Notes: generated by a model from the sequence alone, not told the origin. A DNA stretch of 64,000 nucleotides from Syntrophobacter fumaroxidans MPOB (GCF_000014965.1 NC_008554.1:2096001-2160000), one strand, 5' to 3'. Counted from the first letter of the stretch, positions 18,787 to 28,341 are shown. A program made the numbers and translations.

Positions 18787-18937
18787 CCCTGTCTTCGCAC
18801 GCAGGAGGCGCATTGTTCGATCACGCTCGCCTTTGTCGGCATCGACCCGGCCGCGACCTTGGCGAAGAGCCGGTGCTCGCGGCAACGGCGTCGACGGGTA
18901 AATTTCGATCCTTCAATTCCGACCCCGGATTCCGATC

Positions 18938-19393
18938 ATGATTGCTCTTGAGATCAACGGGACTCGCTATCAAGTGGATATCAATCCCGAAGTGCCCTTG
19001 CTGTGGGTGCTCAGAAACCATCTGCGGCTGACGGGAACGAAGTACGGGTGCGGCATCGGGGAATGCGGCTGCTGCACGGTCCATGTCGACGGGCGGGCCG
19101 AGCGCTCCTGCATGATCCCGGCGGGCAAGGTCGAGGGGAGGAGGATCACCACCATCGAGGGGCTTTCGGAGAATCATCCGCTGAAGAAGGCCTGGCTGGA
19201 AGTTCAGGTCCCCCAGTGCGGCTACTGCCAGCCCGGACAGATCATGCAGGCGGCGGCGTTGCTCGGCGAGAACCCGGACCCGAACGACGAGGAGATCGGT
19301 CGCGCCATGAGCGGGAATCTCTGCCGTTGCGGAACGTATCCCCGCATTCTTCGAGCCATCCGCAAAGCTGCGGGAGGCAGGGGAATGCCATGA
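18938..19393 (+). CDS. Molybdenum hydroxylase small subunit, 2x[2Fe-2S] (isoquinoline 1-oxidoreductase alpha type)
   Basis: A 151-residue iron-sulfur subunit of the xanthine-oxidase superfamily. The plant-ferredoxin-like cluster motif is [15 protein letters not shown] with a fourth Cys in ERSC (near residue 58). The helical-domain cluster is QCGYCQPGQ...CRCGTYPR. It passes electrons from the Mo subunit to an external acceptor. Its stop overlaps the start of the large-subunit gene (ATGA), so the two are coupled. No FAD subunit is nearby, as is usual for the isoquinoline oxidoreductase group. Confidence 0.92.
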   Translation: MIALEINGTRYQVDINPEVPLLWVLRNHLRLTGTKYGCGIGECGCCTVHVDGRAERSCMIPAGKVEGRRITTIEGLSENHPLKKAWLEVQVPQCGYCQPGQIMQAAALLGENPDPNDEEIGRAMSGNLCRCGTYPRILRAIRKAAGGRGMP

Positions 19394-21570
19394 CCGCCAC
19401 GATCTCCCGACGCGAATTCCTGCGGAAAACGCTTGCCGGAGCCGGCTTTGCAGTGGCCGTCTCGCTGAAGCCGTTCGTCTGTGAGGTCTGGCCTCAGCAA
19501 CGGCGCGCGCGGGAGGAGGTCGAGATCTTCAGCCCCGCCGCCTGGGTACAGGTCACTTCCGACAACCTGGTGACGGTCATCGTGAACAAGTCTGAAATGG
19601 GCCAGGGCGTGACGACGAGCCTGCCAATGATCGTTGCCGAGGAGCTCGATGCCGATTGGGACCAGGTGCGGTTCGAGATCGCTCCCGCCCGGGAACGGTA
19701 CCTCGATCCCGTGTCCGGACGGCAGTATACGGGTGGAAGCACCAGTGTCCGCCAAATGATCGCGCCTCTCCGGACCGCGGGCGCAATCGCCCGTGAGATG
19801 TTGCTGCGGGCCGCCGCCGAGACGTGGAAAGTGCCCGCCGCTTCCTGCGCGGTCGTCAAAGGCACGGTCAGGCACCAGGTGAGCGGCCGCAGCCTGACCT
19901 TCGGCGAGCTCTGCAGGCAGGCCGCCCGGTTGCCCGTGCCGAGGCAACCCGCAATCAAGTCCAAATCCCCGCAAAGAATCGTCGGCTCCTCAGTTTCGCG
20001 TCTGGACATCCTCGACAAGATTGAAGGTTCCGCCGTGTTCGGCATGGACGTCTTCGTCAACGACATGCTCCACGCCAGCATCGCCCGCCCTCCGGCATTC
20101 GGAGCAAAACCCCTGGCCTTCGACCGCGAAGCGGCCGGGAAAGTGCGCGGAGTGCGGCAAGTCGTCCCGATGGAACGCGGGATCGCCGTTTGCGCCGATC
20201 ATCTGCATCAGGCCTGGGCCGGGAAAAAGGCTTTGAACGTCAGGTGGAGCAGGGGGTCCCACCCCGAACTGAACACCGCGGGCGTGGAAAACCGTCTTCT
20301 CCCCCTCCTCAACAAACCGGGAGCAACCGCGCATTCCACGGGCGACTGCGGTCCGGCCCTCGGCGCCGCATCCAGAAAGCTCAGGGCACACTACACCCTT
20401 CCCTTCCTTGCCCACGCGACAATGGAGCCCATGAACTGCACCGCTCACGTCCGCGCAGAGGGCTGCGACATCTGGGCGCCCGTTCAAGATCAGACCGGCG
20501 CCGTCGATACTGCTTGCGCCATAACGGGTCTGCGCCCCGACCAGGTTCTCGTCTATACGACCTACCTGGGAGGCGCCTTCGGCAGAAGGCTCGAAACGGA
20601 CTTCGTTGCAGAAGCGGTGCAGCTGTCCAAGGTTGTTCAAAAGCCGGTGAAAGTCGTATGGACCCGGGAAGAAGACCTGCAAAATGATTTCTACCGCCCG
20701 GCCTGTGCCTGCCGCATTGAAGCGGGCCTGGACGCGGGCGGGCATATTGCGGCCTGGAGGCACAAGATCGCCGCTTCTTCGATCCTCGAACGGATCGCTC
20801 CCGATCAGGTTTCGGACGGCGTGGATCCGTTCGCTGTCCAGGGCCTGACTGATATGCCCTATGAAATCCCCAATCTCGAAGTGGAGTACGTCAAAGCCGA
20901 TCTTCCTGTACCGGTCGGCTTCTGGAGGTCGGCGGGCTATTCGTACAATACGTTCGCGGTCGAAAGCTTCATGGATGAGCTCGCCCGCGCCGCGGGGAAG
21001 GATCCCGTTGAATTTCGGCTTGCCCATCTGAAGAAAAACGCCCGCGCCACACGCCTGATCGAAGAGCTCGTCAAGAGCTCCGGGTGGGGGCGGCATCCCC
21101 GGAAAGGGATTGGAAAGGGGTTCGCCTATCATTCATCGCACGGCACTCACGTGGCCCAGGTGGCCGAAGTGGCCGCCGATGAAAAGAAGGGCGCCTTGAA
21201 AATCCTCAAGGTCACCTGCGCCGTGGACTGCGGCACGGTCATCAGCCCGGACGCGGTGGCGGCCCAGATGGAAGGCGGCATTATTTTCGGTTTGAGCGCG
21301 GCGTTGAAAGAAGAGGTCGAATTCACGAACGGCGGTGTGGCAAGCCACAATTTCTCCGGATACGAGATCCTCGCAGCCGATGAAACCCCGGAAATCGAAA
21401 TACTCATGCTCCCTTCCGGCGGCACTCTGGGCGGCATCGGAGCGGTCGGCGTCCCGGCCGTGGCTCCGGCCATCGCCAACGCCGCGTTCAACCTGACCGG
21501 GTCGAGGATCAGGAAGCTTCCGCTCAGGGCGCGCGGCGCGCGGGGACGCGCGCGCGCGAAGAATCCGTGA
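19390..21570 (+). CDS. Molybdenum hydroxylase large subunit, isoquinoline 1-oxidoreductase beta type, Tat-exported
   Basis: A 726-residue Mo-pterin cytosine-dinucleotide subunit. The N-terminus carries a twin-arginine signal (SRREFL followed by a hydrophobic stretch to about residue 25), so the pair is probably exported folded to the periplasm. The cofactor motif GGAFGRR is present. The C-terminal motif that in this superfamily reads G-x-G-E-x-G, with the catalytic Glu, reads [18 protein letters not shown] here, with Ala (codon GCG) at the Glu position. The natural substrate is unknown; related enzymes oxidise N-heterocycles or aldehydes. The Glu loss puts activity in doubt. Confidence 0.88.
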   Translation: MTATISRREFLRKTLAGAGFAVAVSLKPFVCEVWPQQRRAREEVEIFSPAAWVQVTSDNLVTVIVNKSEMGQGVTTSLPMIVAEELDADWDQVRFEIAPARERYLDPVSGRQYTGGSTSVRQMIAPLRTAGAIAREMLLRAAAETWKVPAASCAVVKGTVRHQVSGRSLTFGELCRQAARLPVPRQPAIKSKSPQRIVGSSVSRLDILDKIEGSAVFGMDVFVNDMLHASIARPPAFGAKPLAFDREAAGKVRGVRQVVPMERGIAVCADHLHQAWAGKKALNVRWSRGSHPELNTAGVENRLLPLLNKPGATAHSTGDCGPALGAASRKLRAHYTLPFLAHATMEPMNCTAHVRAEGCDIWAPVQDQTGAVDTACAITGLRPDQVLVYTTYLGGAFGRRLETDFVAEAVQLSKVVQKPVKVVWTREEDLQNDFYRPACACRIEAGLDAGGHIAAWRHKIAASSILERIAPDQVSDGVDPFAVQGLTDMPYEIPNLEVEYVKADLPVPVGFWRSAGYSYNTFAVESFMDELARAAGKDPVEFRLAHLKKNARATRLIEELVKSSGWGRHPRKGIGKGFAYHSSHGTHVAQVAEVAADEKKGALKILKVTCAVDCGTVISPDAVAAQMEGGIIFGLSAALKEEVEFTNGGVASHNFSGYEILAADETPEIEILMLPSGGTLGGIGAVGVPAVAPAIANAAFNLTGSRIRKLPLRARGARGRARAKNP

Positions 21571-21650
21571 AAGGGGGCGGAAATCGCCGCCGTGCCCCTC
21601 GGGAACGCCCGTGTCATTCACATGCGCAGAGAGCAGGAGAATCGGACGTC

Positions 21651-22484
21651 ATGGAAGTGTTTTCCCGCAGCAACCCGTATCGGGGACCCGTCAAGGGAGT
21701 GGTCCTCGATTGGGCAGGAACCACCGTCGACTATGGCTGCATCGGCCCGCTGTCCGTCTTTGTGGAAGTCTTCAGGCACAATTGGGTCGAAGTGACCATC
21801 GAAGAAGCCCGCGCCCCCATGGGACTGTCCAGGGAGGACCACCTGCGGGCCATGTGCCGCGCGGAATCCGTGGCCCGGAAATGGGAGGACGTGCATGGGG
21901 CGCCTCCTTCCGAAATGGACATCGGGAATATGGCTCGGATGGTCGAGGCGCATCTGGCCTACACCATCGCGCAGCACGCGGACCTCATCCCCGGGGTGGT
22001 CGAGGCCGTGGAAGCCTTACGCGGGCAGGGAATCAGAATCGGTTCCAGCACCGGCTACACATCCGATATGATGGATATGCTGGTGCCGGCCGTGGAGGAA
22101 AACGGGTACCGGCCCGATAGTATCGTGTGCGCTTCCGATGTGCCGGCAGGGCGGCCTTTCCCATGGATGTGCTATCAGAACGCCATCAATCTCGAGGTCT
22201 ATCCCATGGCGGCGATGGTGAAGATCGGCGACACGGTGGCGGACATCCGGGAGGGGCTGAACGCCGGCATGTGGACCATCGGCCTGACCCTGACCGGAAA
22301 TGAGCTGGGACTCAGCGAGGAGGAAGTGGCCGCCATGGACCCCGAGGAGCTTCGCCGGCGGATGGACAACATCGAGCAGCGATTCCGCAATGCCGGAGCG
22401 CACTTCGTCGCGCAAGGGCTCCGGGACTGCCCGGCCGTTATCCGCGACATCAACGAACTGCTCGCGGGGGGCGAGCGACCGTGA
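21651..22484 (+). CDS. Phosphonoacetaldehyde hydrolase (phosphonatase) homologue lacking the Schiff-base lysine
   Basis: A 277-residue HAD-superfamily protein co-linear with PhnX over its full length. The nucleophile motif is DWAGTTVDYG (D20). The segments SSTGYTSDMM, DVPAGRPFPWMCYQNA, KIGDTVADI and AGMWTIGLTLTGNELGL are nearly family-standard. In PhnX the cap-domain Lys after PMGL-x forms the Schiff base with substrate. Here the segment reads PMGLSREDH, giving Arg61 at that position. ATG 21651 has AGGAG upstream at a long spacing. No aminoethylphosphonate transaminase or phosphonate transporter is nearby. The fold is certain; the substrate may differ from phosphonoacetaldehyde. Confidence 0.85.
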   Translation: MEVFSRSNPYRGPVKGVVLDWAGTTVDYGCIGPLSVFVEVFRHNWVEVTIEEARAPMGLSREDHLRAMCRAESVARKWEDVHGAPPSEMDIGNMARMVEAHLAYTIAQHADLIPGVVEAVEALRGQGIRIGSSTGYTSDMMDMLVPAVEENGYRPDSIVCASDVPAGRPFPWMCYQNAINLEVYPMAAMVKIGDTVADIREGLNAGMWTIGLTLTGNELGLSEEEVAAMDPEELRRRMDNIEQRFRNAGAHFVAQGLRDCPAVIRDINELLAGGERP

Positions 22485-22575
22485 TCTTTCTTCCGGCGGA
22501 GTATGCGCCTTCCGCGGGCGGACGGGCGATCAACCGTTTCATTTCACAGTGGAACTCGGAGATGGAGTTAACTTT

Positions 22576-23220
22576 ATGAAAATACTACAGATACCGGTTG
22601 GATTCATGCAGGTTTTCTGTTACCTGGTCTACGATGAGGTGAGCGGGGAAGGAATACTGATCGATCCCGCGGGGGACGAGGACGGCCTGATCCAGCTTCT
22701 CAAGGAGAAGGGCGTAAAGCTTCGTTACGTGGTGAACACCCACGGTCACCCGGACCACACTTGTGGTAACGGGAAGATCATCGATGCGACCGGTGCGAAG
22801 GTGGTCATGCACACCCTCGACGACCAGTATTTTCAGCGTCCCGAAAGCAAGGGATTCGCTCGCATGATGGGGTTCCAGCCGGCCCCTCCGGCGGATGTAC
22901 GGGTTGAAGACGGAGATGAGCTCACTTTCGGCAACCTCACCATGAAATTCATCAACACTCCCGGTCACACCCCCGGGTCTTGCTGCGTGCTGATCGACGG
23001 GAACCTCTTCACCGGCGACACGCTTTTTGTCGGAGCTGTGGGCCGAACCGATCTGCCGGGCGGTTCCTTCGGGGAGTTGATCCAGTCGCTGAAGACGAAG
23101 ATCGTCACGCTGCCTCCGGACACCGTTGTCTGGCCCGGTCACGATTACGGGGACCGCCCCTTCTCGACCGTTAAGCACGAGATGAAGACGAACCCTTACA
23201 TCACCGACTTCATGGACTGA
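22576..23220 (+). CDS. Glyoxalase II-like metallo-beta-lactamase hydrolase
   Basis: A 214-residue metallo-beta-lactamase-fold hydrolase. It has the metal motif NTHGHPDHTCG (near residues 56-66), NTPGHTPGSC (third His), FTGDTLFVGAVGR (bridging Asp) and WPGHDYGDRP (last His). This set is typical of hydroxyacylglutathione-hydrolase-like thioesterases and persulfide-dioxygenase relatives. ATG 22576 has GGAG upstream. Anaerobes of this kind often lack glutathione, so the thiol substrate is unclear. It lies 91 bp after the phosphonatase homologue and may share its transcript. Confidence 0.85.
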   Translation: MKILQIPVGFMQVFCYLVYDEVSGEGILIDPAGDEDGLIQLLKEKGVKLRYVVNTHGHPDHTCGNGKIIDATGAKVVMHTLDDQYFQRPESKGFARMMGFQPAPPADVRVEDGDELTFGNLTMKFINTPGHTPGSCCVLIDGNLFTGDTLFVGAVGRTDLPGGSFGELIQSLKTKIVTLPPDTVVWPGHDYGDRPFSTVKHEMKTNPYITDFMD

Positions 23221-23268
23221 GAAGGCCGGCTCCTCCTTGAATGCAACACCCCGGAAGGCTCGAAGCAT

Positions 23269-23811
23269 ATGCATGAAGAACGCCTGGCAATCTTCCAATC
23301 CACGTTCAAGTCGCGACTGGGCTGGGTCGTGCTGGCCTCGACCGCCCGCGGGGTCTGCCTGCTGCATCTTTTCGGAGGCGACAAACCGCTTGAAAAGGAC
23401 GTCGAAAACCTCATTTTGCGGGCATATCCGAACGGATCGGTCAGATCCTCCCCTCTTCCGCCGCTGCTCGCCGCGGCGCGTGATGCCGTGAGCGCCTATC
23501 TCGAACAAGGCGTCCCCCTGCCTCCGATTGCCCTCGACCTGCCGGGAGGTACCCCCTTCCAGCAGACAGTCTGGGCGGAGCTTCAATCGATTCCTTTCGG
23601 CGAAACCCGGACCTACGGAGAGATTGCCCGAAGAATCGGTCGGCGTCAGGCTTCCAGGGCCGTGGGACAGGCTTGCGGCAGAAACCCCGCGGCAATCATC
23701 GTTCCCTGCCATCGGGTGCTCGGGGCCGGAGGCCGCCTTGGCGGATATTCCGGGGGGCTGGAGATCAAGAAGGCCCTGCTGGACATAGAACGTCACGGCC
23801 GTCAGGCGTGA
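23269..23811 (+). CDS. ogt: Methylated-DNA--[protein]-cysteine S-methyltransferase
   Basis: A 180-residue suicide DNA-repair protein that removes O6-methyl groups from guanine. The active-site motif PCHRVLG is present, with the preceding helix-turn-helix elements (FQQTVWAELQSIPFGETRTYGEIA, with the Arg finger region GRRQASRAVGQACGRNP) and the C-terminal GGYSGGLEIKKALL. The length and N-terminal domain match the Ogt/MGMT type. It lies in the same direction as the hydrolase upstream, 48 bp away. Confidence 0.94.
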   Translation: MHEERLAIFQSTFKSRLGWVVLASTARGVCLLHLFGGDKPLEKDVENLILRAYPNGSVRSSPLPPLLAAARDAVSAYLEQGVPLPPIALDLPGGTPFQQTVWAELQSIPFGETRTYGEIARRIGRRQASRAVGQACGRNPAAIIVPCHRVLGAGGRLGGYSGGLEIKKALLDIERHGRQA

Positions 23812-23929
23812 ACCGCATCGCGTTCCGGGGAACGCGATTCTATTGCCTTGACATTCGGTGCAGCACGAGCATTATGTTGCCGAAAACTTGTTCTGGTGCT
23901 TTTTTCCCTGCGAAAACGGAGGATCGGCG

Positions 23930-25276
23930 TTGAAAGAGAAAAGTCTGAGAAGGAAAGATCAGATCATCCCCCCGAAAGGAAAGCTGGGCGTTCTGATCCC
24001 CGGGGTTGGAGGCGCGGTGAGCACGACCTTCATCGCCGGCGTGGAACTGGTACGGAGGGGCCTTGCAGAGCCCATCGGCTCTCTCACCCAGTTGGGAACC
24101 ATCAGGCTGGGAAAACGGTTTGAACATCGCGCCCCGAAAATCAAGGAATTCGTTCCTCTGACGGATCCCGGCCAACTCGTGTTCGGAGGCTGGGACCTGT
24201 ACGAAGCCAACGGCTTCGAGGCGGCGATGTACGCGCGCGTGTTGAGCCGCGATCACCTGGAGTCCATCAAGGATTATCTCACCGGCATCGTGCCCATGAA
24301 GGCCGTTTTCGACCGGCGGTTCGTGCGCAACCTGGATGGAACTCACATCAAGAAGGGCAACAGTCTGCGCAAACACGTGGAAGCGTTGAAAGAGGACATC
24401 GGGCAGTTCAAGGCCGCCAACGGCCTCGAGCGCTGTATCATGATCTGGTGTGGTTCCACCGAGATCCATCTCAAGCAGGAAGCCATCCACCAGTCCATTG
24501 ACGCCCTTCAGCGCGCCATCGACGCAAACGACTCCCGGATTCCTCCCAGCATGCTGTATGCGGTGGCAGCCCTGGAATGCGGCGTTCCGTTCATCAACGG
24601 CGCCCCCAACCTCACCCTCGACATTCCTGCCATGCTGGAGCTGGCCGAACAGGCGAACGTTCCCATCGCCGGCAAAGATTTCAAGACCGGCCAGACACTG
24701 ATGAAGACCATCCTCGCGCCGGGCTTGAAGTCCCGCATGCTGGGGCTCGAAGGCTGGTATTCCACCAACATCCTCGGGAACCGCGACGGCCTGGTGCTCG
24801 ACGACAAGGATTCCTTCAAGACCAAGGAGGAGAGCAAGCTCTCCGTGCTCGAATACATCCTGCAGCCGCACCTCTATCCCACCCTGTACAAGAATTATTA
24901 TCACAAGGTCACCATCAACTACTACCCGCCCCGGGGGGACAACAAGGAAGGCTGGGACTGCATCGACATCTTCGGATGGCTTGGCTACCCCATGCAGATC
25001 AAGGTGGATTTCCTTTGCCGGGACAGCATCCTGGCCGCACCGCTCATCCTGGACCTGGTGCTCCTCACCGACCTAGCCCAGAGAGTCGGCATGAACGGCA
25101 TTCAGGAGTGGCTCTCCTTTTACTTCAAGAGCCCGATGCACAAGGAGAGCCTCTACCCGGAACACGACATTTTCATCCAGTCCATGAAGCTGAAGAACAC
25201 GCTGCGGTATCTGATGGGCGAGGAACAGATCACCCATTTCGGCCTGGACTATTATTTGAACGGCGAAGAGCGATAG
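23930..25276 (+). CDS. ino1: Inositol-3-phosphate synthase (myo-inositol-1-phosphate synthase)
   Basis: A 448-residue NAD-dependent enzyme converting glucose 6-phosphate to inositol 3-phosphate. It has the Rossmann motif LGVLIPGVGGAVSTTFIAG near the N-terminus, the stretch PIAGKDFKTGQTLMKTILAP with the catalytic lysines, GWYSTNILGNRDG, and SVLEYILQPHLYP. A TTG start at 23930 is preferred: GGAGG (23918-23922) lies 7 bases upstream, and the frame further upstream does not resemble the family. The product could feed phosphatidylinositol-like lipids or an inositol-based solute; nothing downstream indicates which. Confidence 0.9.
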   Translation: MKEKSLRRKDQIIPPKGKLGVLIPGVGGAVSTTFIAGVELVRRGLAEPIGSLTQLGTIRLGKRFEHRAPKIKEFVPLTDPGQLVFGGWDLYEANGFEAAMYARVLSRDHLESIKDYLTGIVPMKAVFDRRFVRNLDGTHIKKGNSLRKHVEALKEDIGQFKAANGLERCIMIWCGSTEIHLKQEAIHQSIDALQRAIDANDSRIPPSMLYAVAALECGVPFINGAPNLTLDIPAMLELAEQANVPIAGKDFKTGQTLMKTILAPGLKSRMLGLEGWYSTNILGNRDGLVLDDKDSFKTKEESKLSVLEYILQPHLYPTLYKNYYHKVTINYYPPRGDNKEGWDCIDIFGWLGYPMQIKVDFLCRDSILAAPLILDLVLLTDLAQRVGMNGIQEWLSFYFKSPMHKESLYPEHDIFIQSMKLKNTLRYLMGEEQITHFGLDYYLNGEER

Positions 25277-25502
25277 TCGGTCCCGCGCTTTCGTTCCGCC
25301 GCAGGGAGACCCCGGTTCAATCCGTGGCGGGGAATTCCGGATCGAGCATTCCGAGTCCCCCGAGTCGCATTTGAGCCCGGGCGGTCCGGTTTTTCCGCCC
25401 TGAGCGTCTCCCCTGCCCGCTTCCACGGGAAGGGGCGGCATCGCAGGAGCCTCCCGGCGGCGGCGCCCGGCGCGTCCCTTTGCAATGAAAGTGAGCACTC
25501 CC

Positions 25503-25763
25503 ATGAAGAAACACCGGCACGACTTTGTGGAGACCTACGACGGCATCGTCGCCTTTGGGTTCTCGCGGGAAGTGGACGAAAAATCCCTGATCTACTATCT
25601 GCAGAAGTTTTCTGAAGACGAATTCGCCGCCAGGCTTGTGCCGCGGCTTTCCGACGAGGAGATCAACCGGATTTTCGAGCTCATCGGTTCCATCATGCGT
25701 AAACACATTACGGATGAGGAATACCATAGCCTGTTTCTGAAGGACGAATCGCACGAGCACTGA
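25503..25763 (+). CDS. Small conserved-looking soluble protein of unknown function
   Basis: Starting at ATG 25503 the product is 86 residues (92 if ATG 25485 is used); neither start has a good ribosome-binding site. It is acidic and helical, with no signal peptide or membrane segment. It contains FVETYDGIVAFGFSREVDEKSL and a His-rich end (KDESHEH). I do not recognise a family. Codon use is like the neighbours, which supports a real gene. It follows the inositol-phosphate synthase gene on the same strand after about 225 bp. Confidence 0.5.
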   Translation: MKKHRHDFVETYDGIVAFGFSREVDEKSLIYYLQKFSEDEFAARLVPRLSDEEINRIFELIGSIMRKHITDEEYHSLFLKDESHEH

Positions 25764-25855
25764 GGTCCAGGTTACCTGGAAAACGCACTCCAGGGTGAGC
25801 CTGTTTTCATGCTTCGCGGGTGAAGCGCAGCATCATGGACAATTCCGTTCAGAGT

Positions 25856-26163
25856 GGGTGCGTTGAACGGGCGGGCATAAAGCCCGCCCCTTGCTATGTT
25901 GGCTGCGACGGCAGGGGCAAGGGCATTGGGTCCCTGGGCTGCGCTGCGATTGGCACGCCATTGCTACGCGGCTCTGATGGCCGAATCAGGGGCCTCAGGA
26001 CCGTGGGCTGCGCCGTCGCGCATCCCACCCTACGCGACTCAAAGGTTGACAAAGAACACAGTTGCTACGTCCGACCGGCACATCGGTCCGCAAAGGGGGT
26101 TTATCCCGCTCGCGTCACCTCCCGCTGGGCGGATGCTGCATAATCTTAACCACAACCTGGTAT
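25856..26163. repeat. Dispersed palindromic repeat, copy C (longest, composite)
   Basis: The longest member of the family. It begins with a perfect 8-bp stem GGGCGGGC/GCCCGCCC (25869-25876, 25882-25889, loop ATAAA, as in copy B). A central module follows (GACGGCAGGGGCAAGGGCAT to GACAAAGAACACAGT) that is shared with copy D at 63318-63430. The last module (GGCACATCGGTC ... GGTTTATCCC ... ACCTCCCG ... AACCTGGTATAA) is shared with copies A and B. Within the central module, TGGGCTGCGC-type sequence is duplicated relative to copy D. Confidence 0.7.
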
Positions 26164-26281
26164 AAGGCTCGTGCCGGATTCCGCCGGACGGCCGTCCGTG
26201 GCCGCGTCTTCGAGCGGCGGTTGCCGGCGACGGCCGTTCCGGCAAGAGCGCACCGGTCTTCACCTTCACGGGAGGAACCAC

Positions 26282-27211
26282 ATGAAAATCGCTATCATGG
26301 GAACGGGAGGCGTAGGGGGATATTACGGCGGACTGCTGGCACAGGCCGGCGAGGACGTGGCTTTCATCGCTCGAGGCGCGCACCTGCGGGCGATCCGTGA
26401 AAACGGGCTGCAGGTCAAGAGCGTGTTCGGCGACTTTCGGATCGCCCCGGCAAAGGCGACCGACAAGCCGGGCGATATCGGGCCGGTCGATCTCGTCATG
26501 ATTTCAACCAAAACCTATCACACGGACGAAGCGGCACAGGCGATCCAGCCCATGATTGCTCGAGACACGATGGTCATCTCTTTCCAGAACGGGGTGGATT
26601 CCGCCGACCGCATCGGGGCGGCGGTGGGCATGGAACACCTGCTGGGAGGCGCGACATGGCTCTCCGCGGCCATTGAAGCCCCCGGAGTCATCGGCCAGTA
26701 CAGCCAGTTCCGCCGTATTGTGCTGGGTGAGCTGGACGGACGCAGGACCCCGCGCGTCGAAACCCTCCGCGACGTCCTCGCCCGAACCGGCGCAACGGTT
26801 GAGCTCGTGGACAACATCGAGCAGATCCTGTGGACCAAGTTCGTTTTCATTTCCGCCGTCAGCGCGCTCGGCGCCATGACCCGGGTGACGTTCGGAGAAT
26901 ATCGCGCCGTGCCGGAGGCGCGGGCCGTGCTGACCGAAGCCCTGTCCGAGGTGGCCGCGGTCGCCCGGGCCAAGGGCGTGAAGCTCGATCCCGACATCGT
27001 TCCGAAAACGCTGGCCTTCATCGACGACAGCGCGGCGGGAATAAAGCCTTCCATGCAGCGGGACATCGAAGCCGGGCGCAGGTGCGAGATCGAATCCATG
27101 ATCGGCATCGTCGTGCGGATGGGAAACGATCTGCACGTGCCGACGCCGGTGATGAAGACCGCCTACGCCGTGCTCAAACCCGGTGAGTTGAAGGCGCTCG
27201 CCCAGGCTTGA
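26282..27211 (+). CDS. panE: 2-dehydropantoate 2-reductase
   Basis: A 309-residue NADPH-dependent reductase forming pantoate for coenzyme A synthesis. It has the N-terminal motif IAIMGTGGVGGYYGGLLA, the catalytic Lys in ILWTKFVFI and the catalytic Glu in CEIESMIG. ATG 26282 has GGAGG (26271-26275) 6 bases upstream. The length is normal. ApbA/PanE paralogues with other 2-ketoacid substrates exist, so the substrate is likely but not certain. It is convergent with cobD downstream. Confidence 0.87.
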   Translation: MKIAIMGTGGVGGYYGGLLAQAGEDVAFIARGAHLRAIRENGLQVKSVFGDFRIAPAKATDKPGDIGPVDLVMISTKTYHTDEAAQAIQPMIARDTMVISFQNGVDSADRIGAAVGMEHLLGGATWLSAAIEAPGVIGQYSQFRRIVLGELDGRRTPRVETLRDVLARTGATVELVDNIEQILWTKFVFISAVSALGAMTRVTFGEYRAVPEARAVLTEALSEVAAVARAKGVKLDPDIVPKTLAFIDDSAAGIKPSMQRDIEAGRRCEIESMIGIVVRMGNDLHVPTPVMKTAYAVLKPGELKALAQA

Positions 27212-27252
27212 CCGCCACGGGGTCGTGTTCTTTTCACCGGCCCCGCCAACGA

Positions 27253-28341
27253 TCAGGCCGTGTTTTTGAGCCAGCCGCAAATGCCGTCGATCAGCCGTTG
27301 ATTCTGCTCCGGCCGACGGATCGCCACCCGGAAATGGTGATCCCCGAGTCCCTCGAAGGAACGGCAGTCCCGGATGAGAATCCGGTCCGAAGCCAGCAGG
27401 TCCTTCTGCAGAACATGGGCGGGGGGAAGCCGCGCATCCATTTCCACCAGCAGGTAGTTGGCCTTTCCCGGAAACACCTTCAGGCGCCCCGCGGCTTCCA
27501 ACGCCTCTTTCACGGATCGTCGCCCGCTTTCCACCACCCGGAGTGTCTCCTCTCGATATCCGGAACGGGTGAAGCAGTACGTGCCCGCAATCTGGGCATA
27601 GGTGTTGACCGACCAGGGCGGAAGGGTCCCGCGCATCTTCCTCGCCGTGTCCTCCGAGGTCAAGAGGTACCCCAGCCGTATGCCGGGCAGGCCGTAGAAT
27701 TTGGTCACCGACCGAATGATCACCAGGTTCTCGGACGCCTCGAGAAGGCCCTTGAGCGATTCTTCCTCGCAGAAGTCCACGAAAGCCTCATCCAGGATGC
27801 AGATCGGGCCGTCGTCCCGACATTTGTTCCGGATCCAGTCCCGCACGGAGACGTCGAGCAGGGTGCCGGCGGGCGATCCGGGGTGAGTGAAAAGGATCGT
27901 TTCGGGCAGAGACTCTTCCCAGACGTGCTCCAATTGCTCCACCGAAGGCTGAAATCCGTTGGCCGACGAGGTGACGAGCTTCTGAAGCTCGACGCCGTTC
28001 AGCTCGAATGCTTTCTGATACTCGCTGAACGTCGGCAGCACGACGACCCCGCGGCGGACCCCAAGTACCCTTGGCAGCCAGTAGATCAGTTCCGTGGAAC
28101 CGTTGCCGACCACGACCCGGCTCGGCGAAACCGAGTGATACCCGGCGATCGCCTCGATCAGCGCGCGGTTCCCGATATCCGGGTAGTGCTGCAGGCGATG
28201 ATAGTGGGATGTGAATTCGTCGAGCAGCCCGGCAGGAGGACCCAGGGGGTTGATACTGGCGCTGTAGTCCAGGATGGCGTCGGGCGAGCAGCCCAACCGG
28301 GCCGATATTTCGTAGACGTTGCCGCCATGAGCGAGAGTCAT
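27253..28341 (-). CDS. cobD: Threonine-phosphate decarboxylase
   Basis: A 362-residue fold-type I PLP enzyme. It makes (R)-1-amino-2-propanol phosphate, the linker between the corrin ring and the lower ligand of cobalamin. The PLP lysine is in SVTKFYGLPGIRLGYL. The N-terminus HGGNVYEISARLG and the stretch DYSASINPLGPP are hallmarks separating CobD from histidinol-phosphate aminotransferases. It is last in the cobalamin cluster (cbiA, cobQ, cbiB, cobD), all on the minus strand. Confidence 0.9.
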   Translation of the reverse strand: MTLAHGGNVYEISARLGCSPDAILDYSASINPLGPPAGLLDEFTSHYHRLQHYPDIGNRALIEAIAGYHSVSPSRVVVGNGSTELIYWLPRVLGVRRGVVVLPTFSEYQKAFELNGVELQKLVTSSANGFQPSVEQLEHVWEESLPETILFTHPGSPAGTLLDVSVRDWIRNKCRDDGPICILDEAFVDFCEEESLKGLLEASENLVIIRSVTKFYGLPGIRLGYLLTSEDTARKMRGTLPPWSVNTYAQIAGTYCFTRSGYREETLRVVESGRRSVKEALEAAGRLKVFPGKANYLLVEMDARLPPAHVLQKDLLASDRILIRDCRSFEGLGDHHFRVAIRRPEQNQRLIDGICGWLKNTA

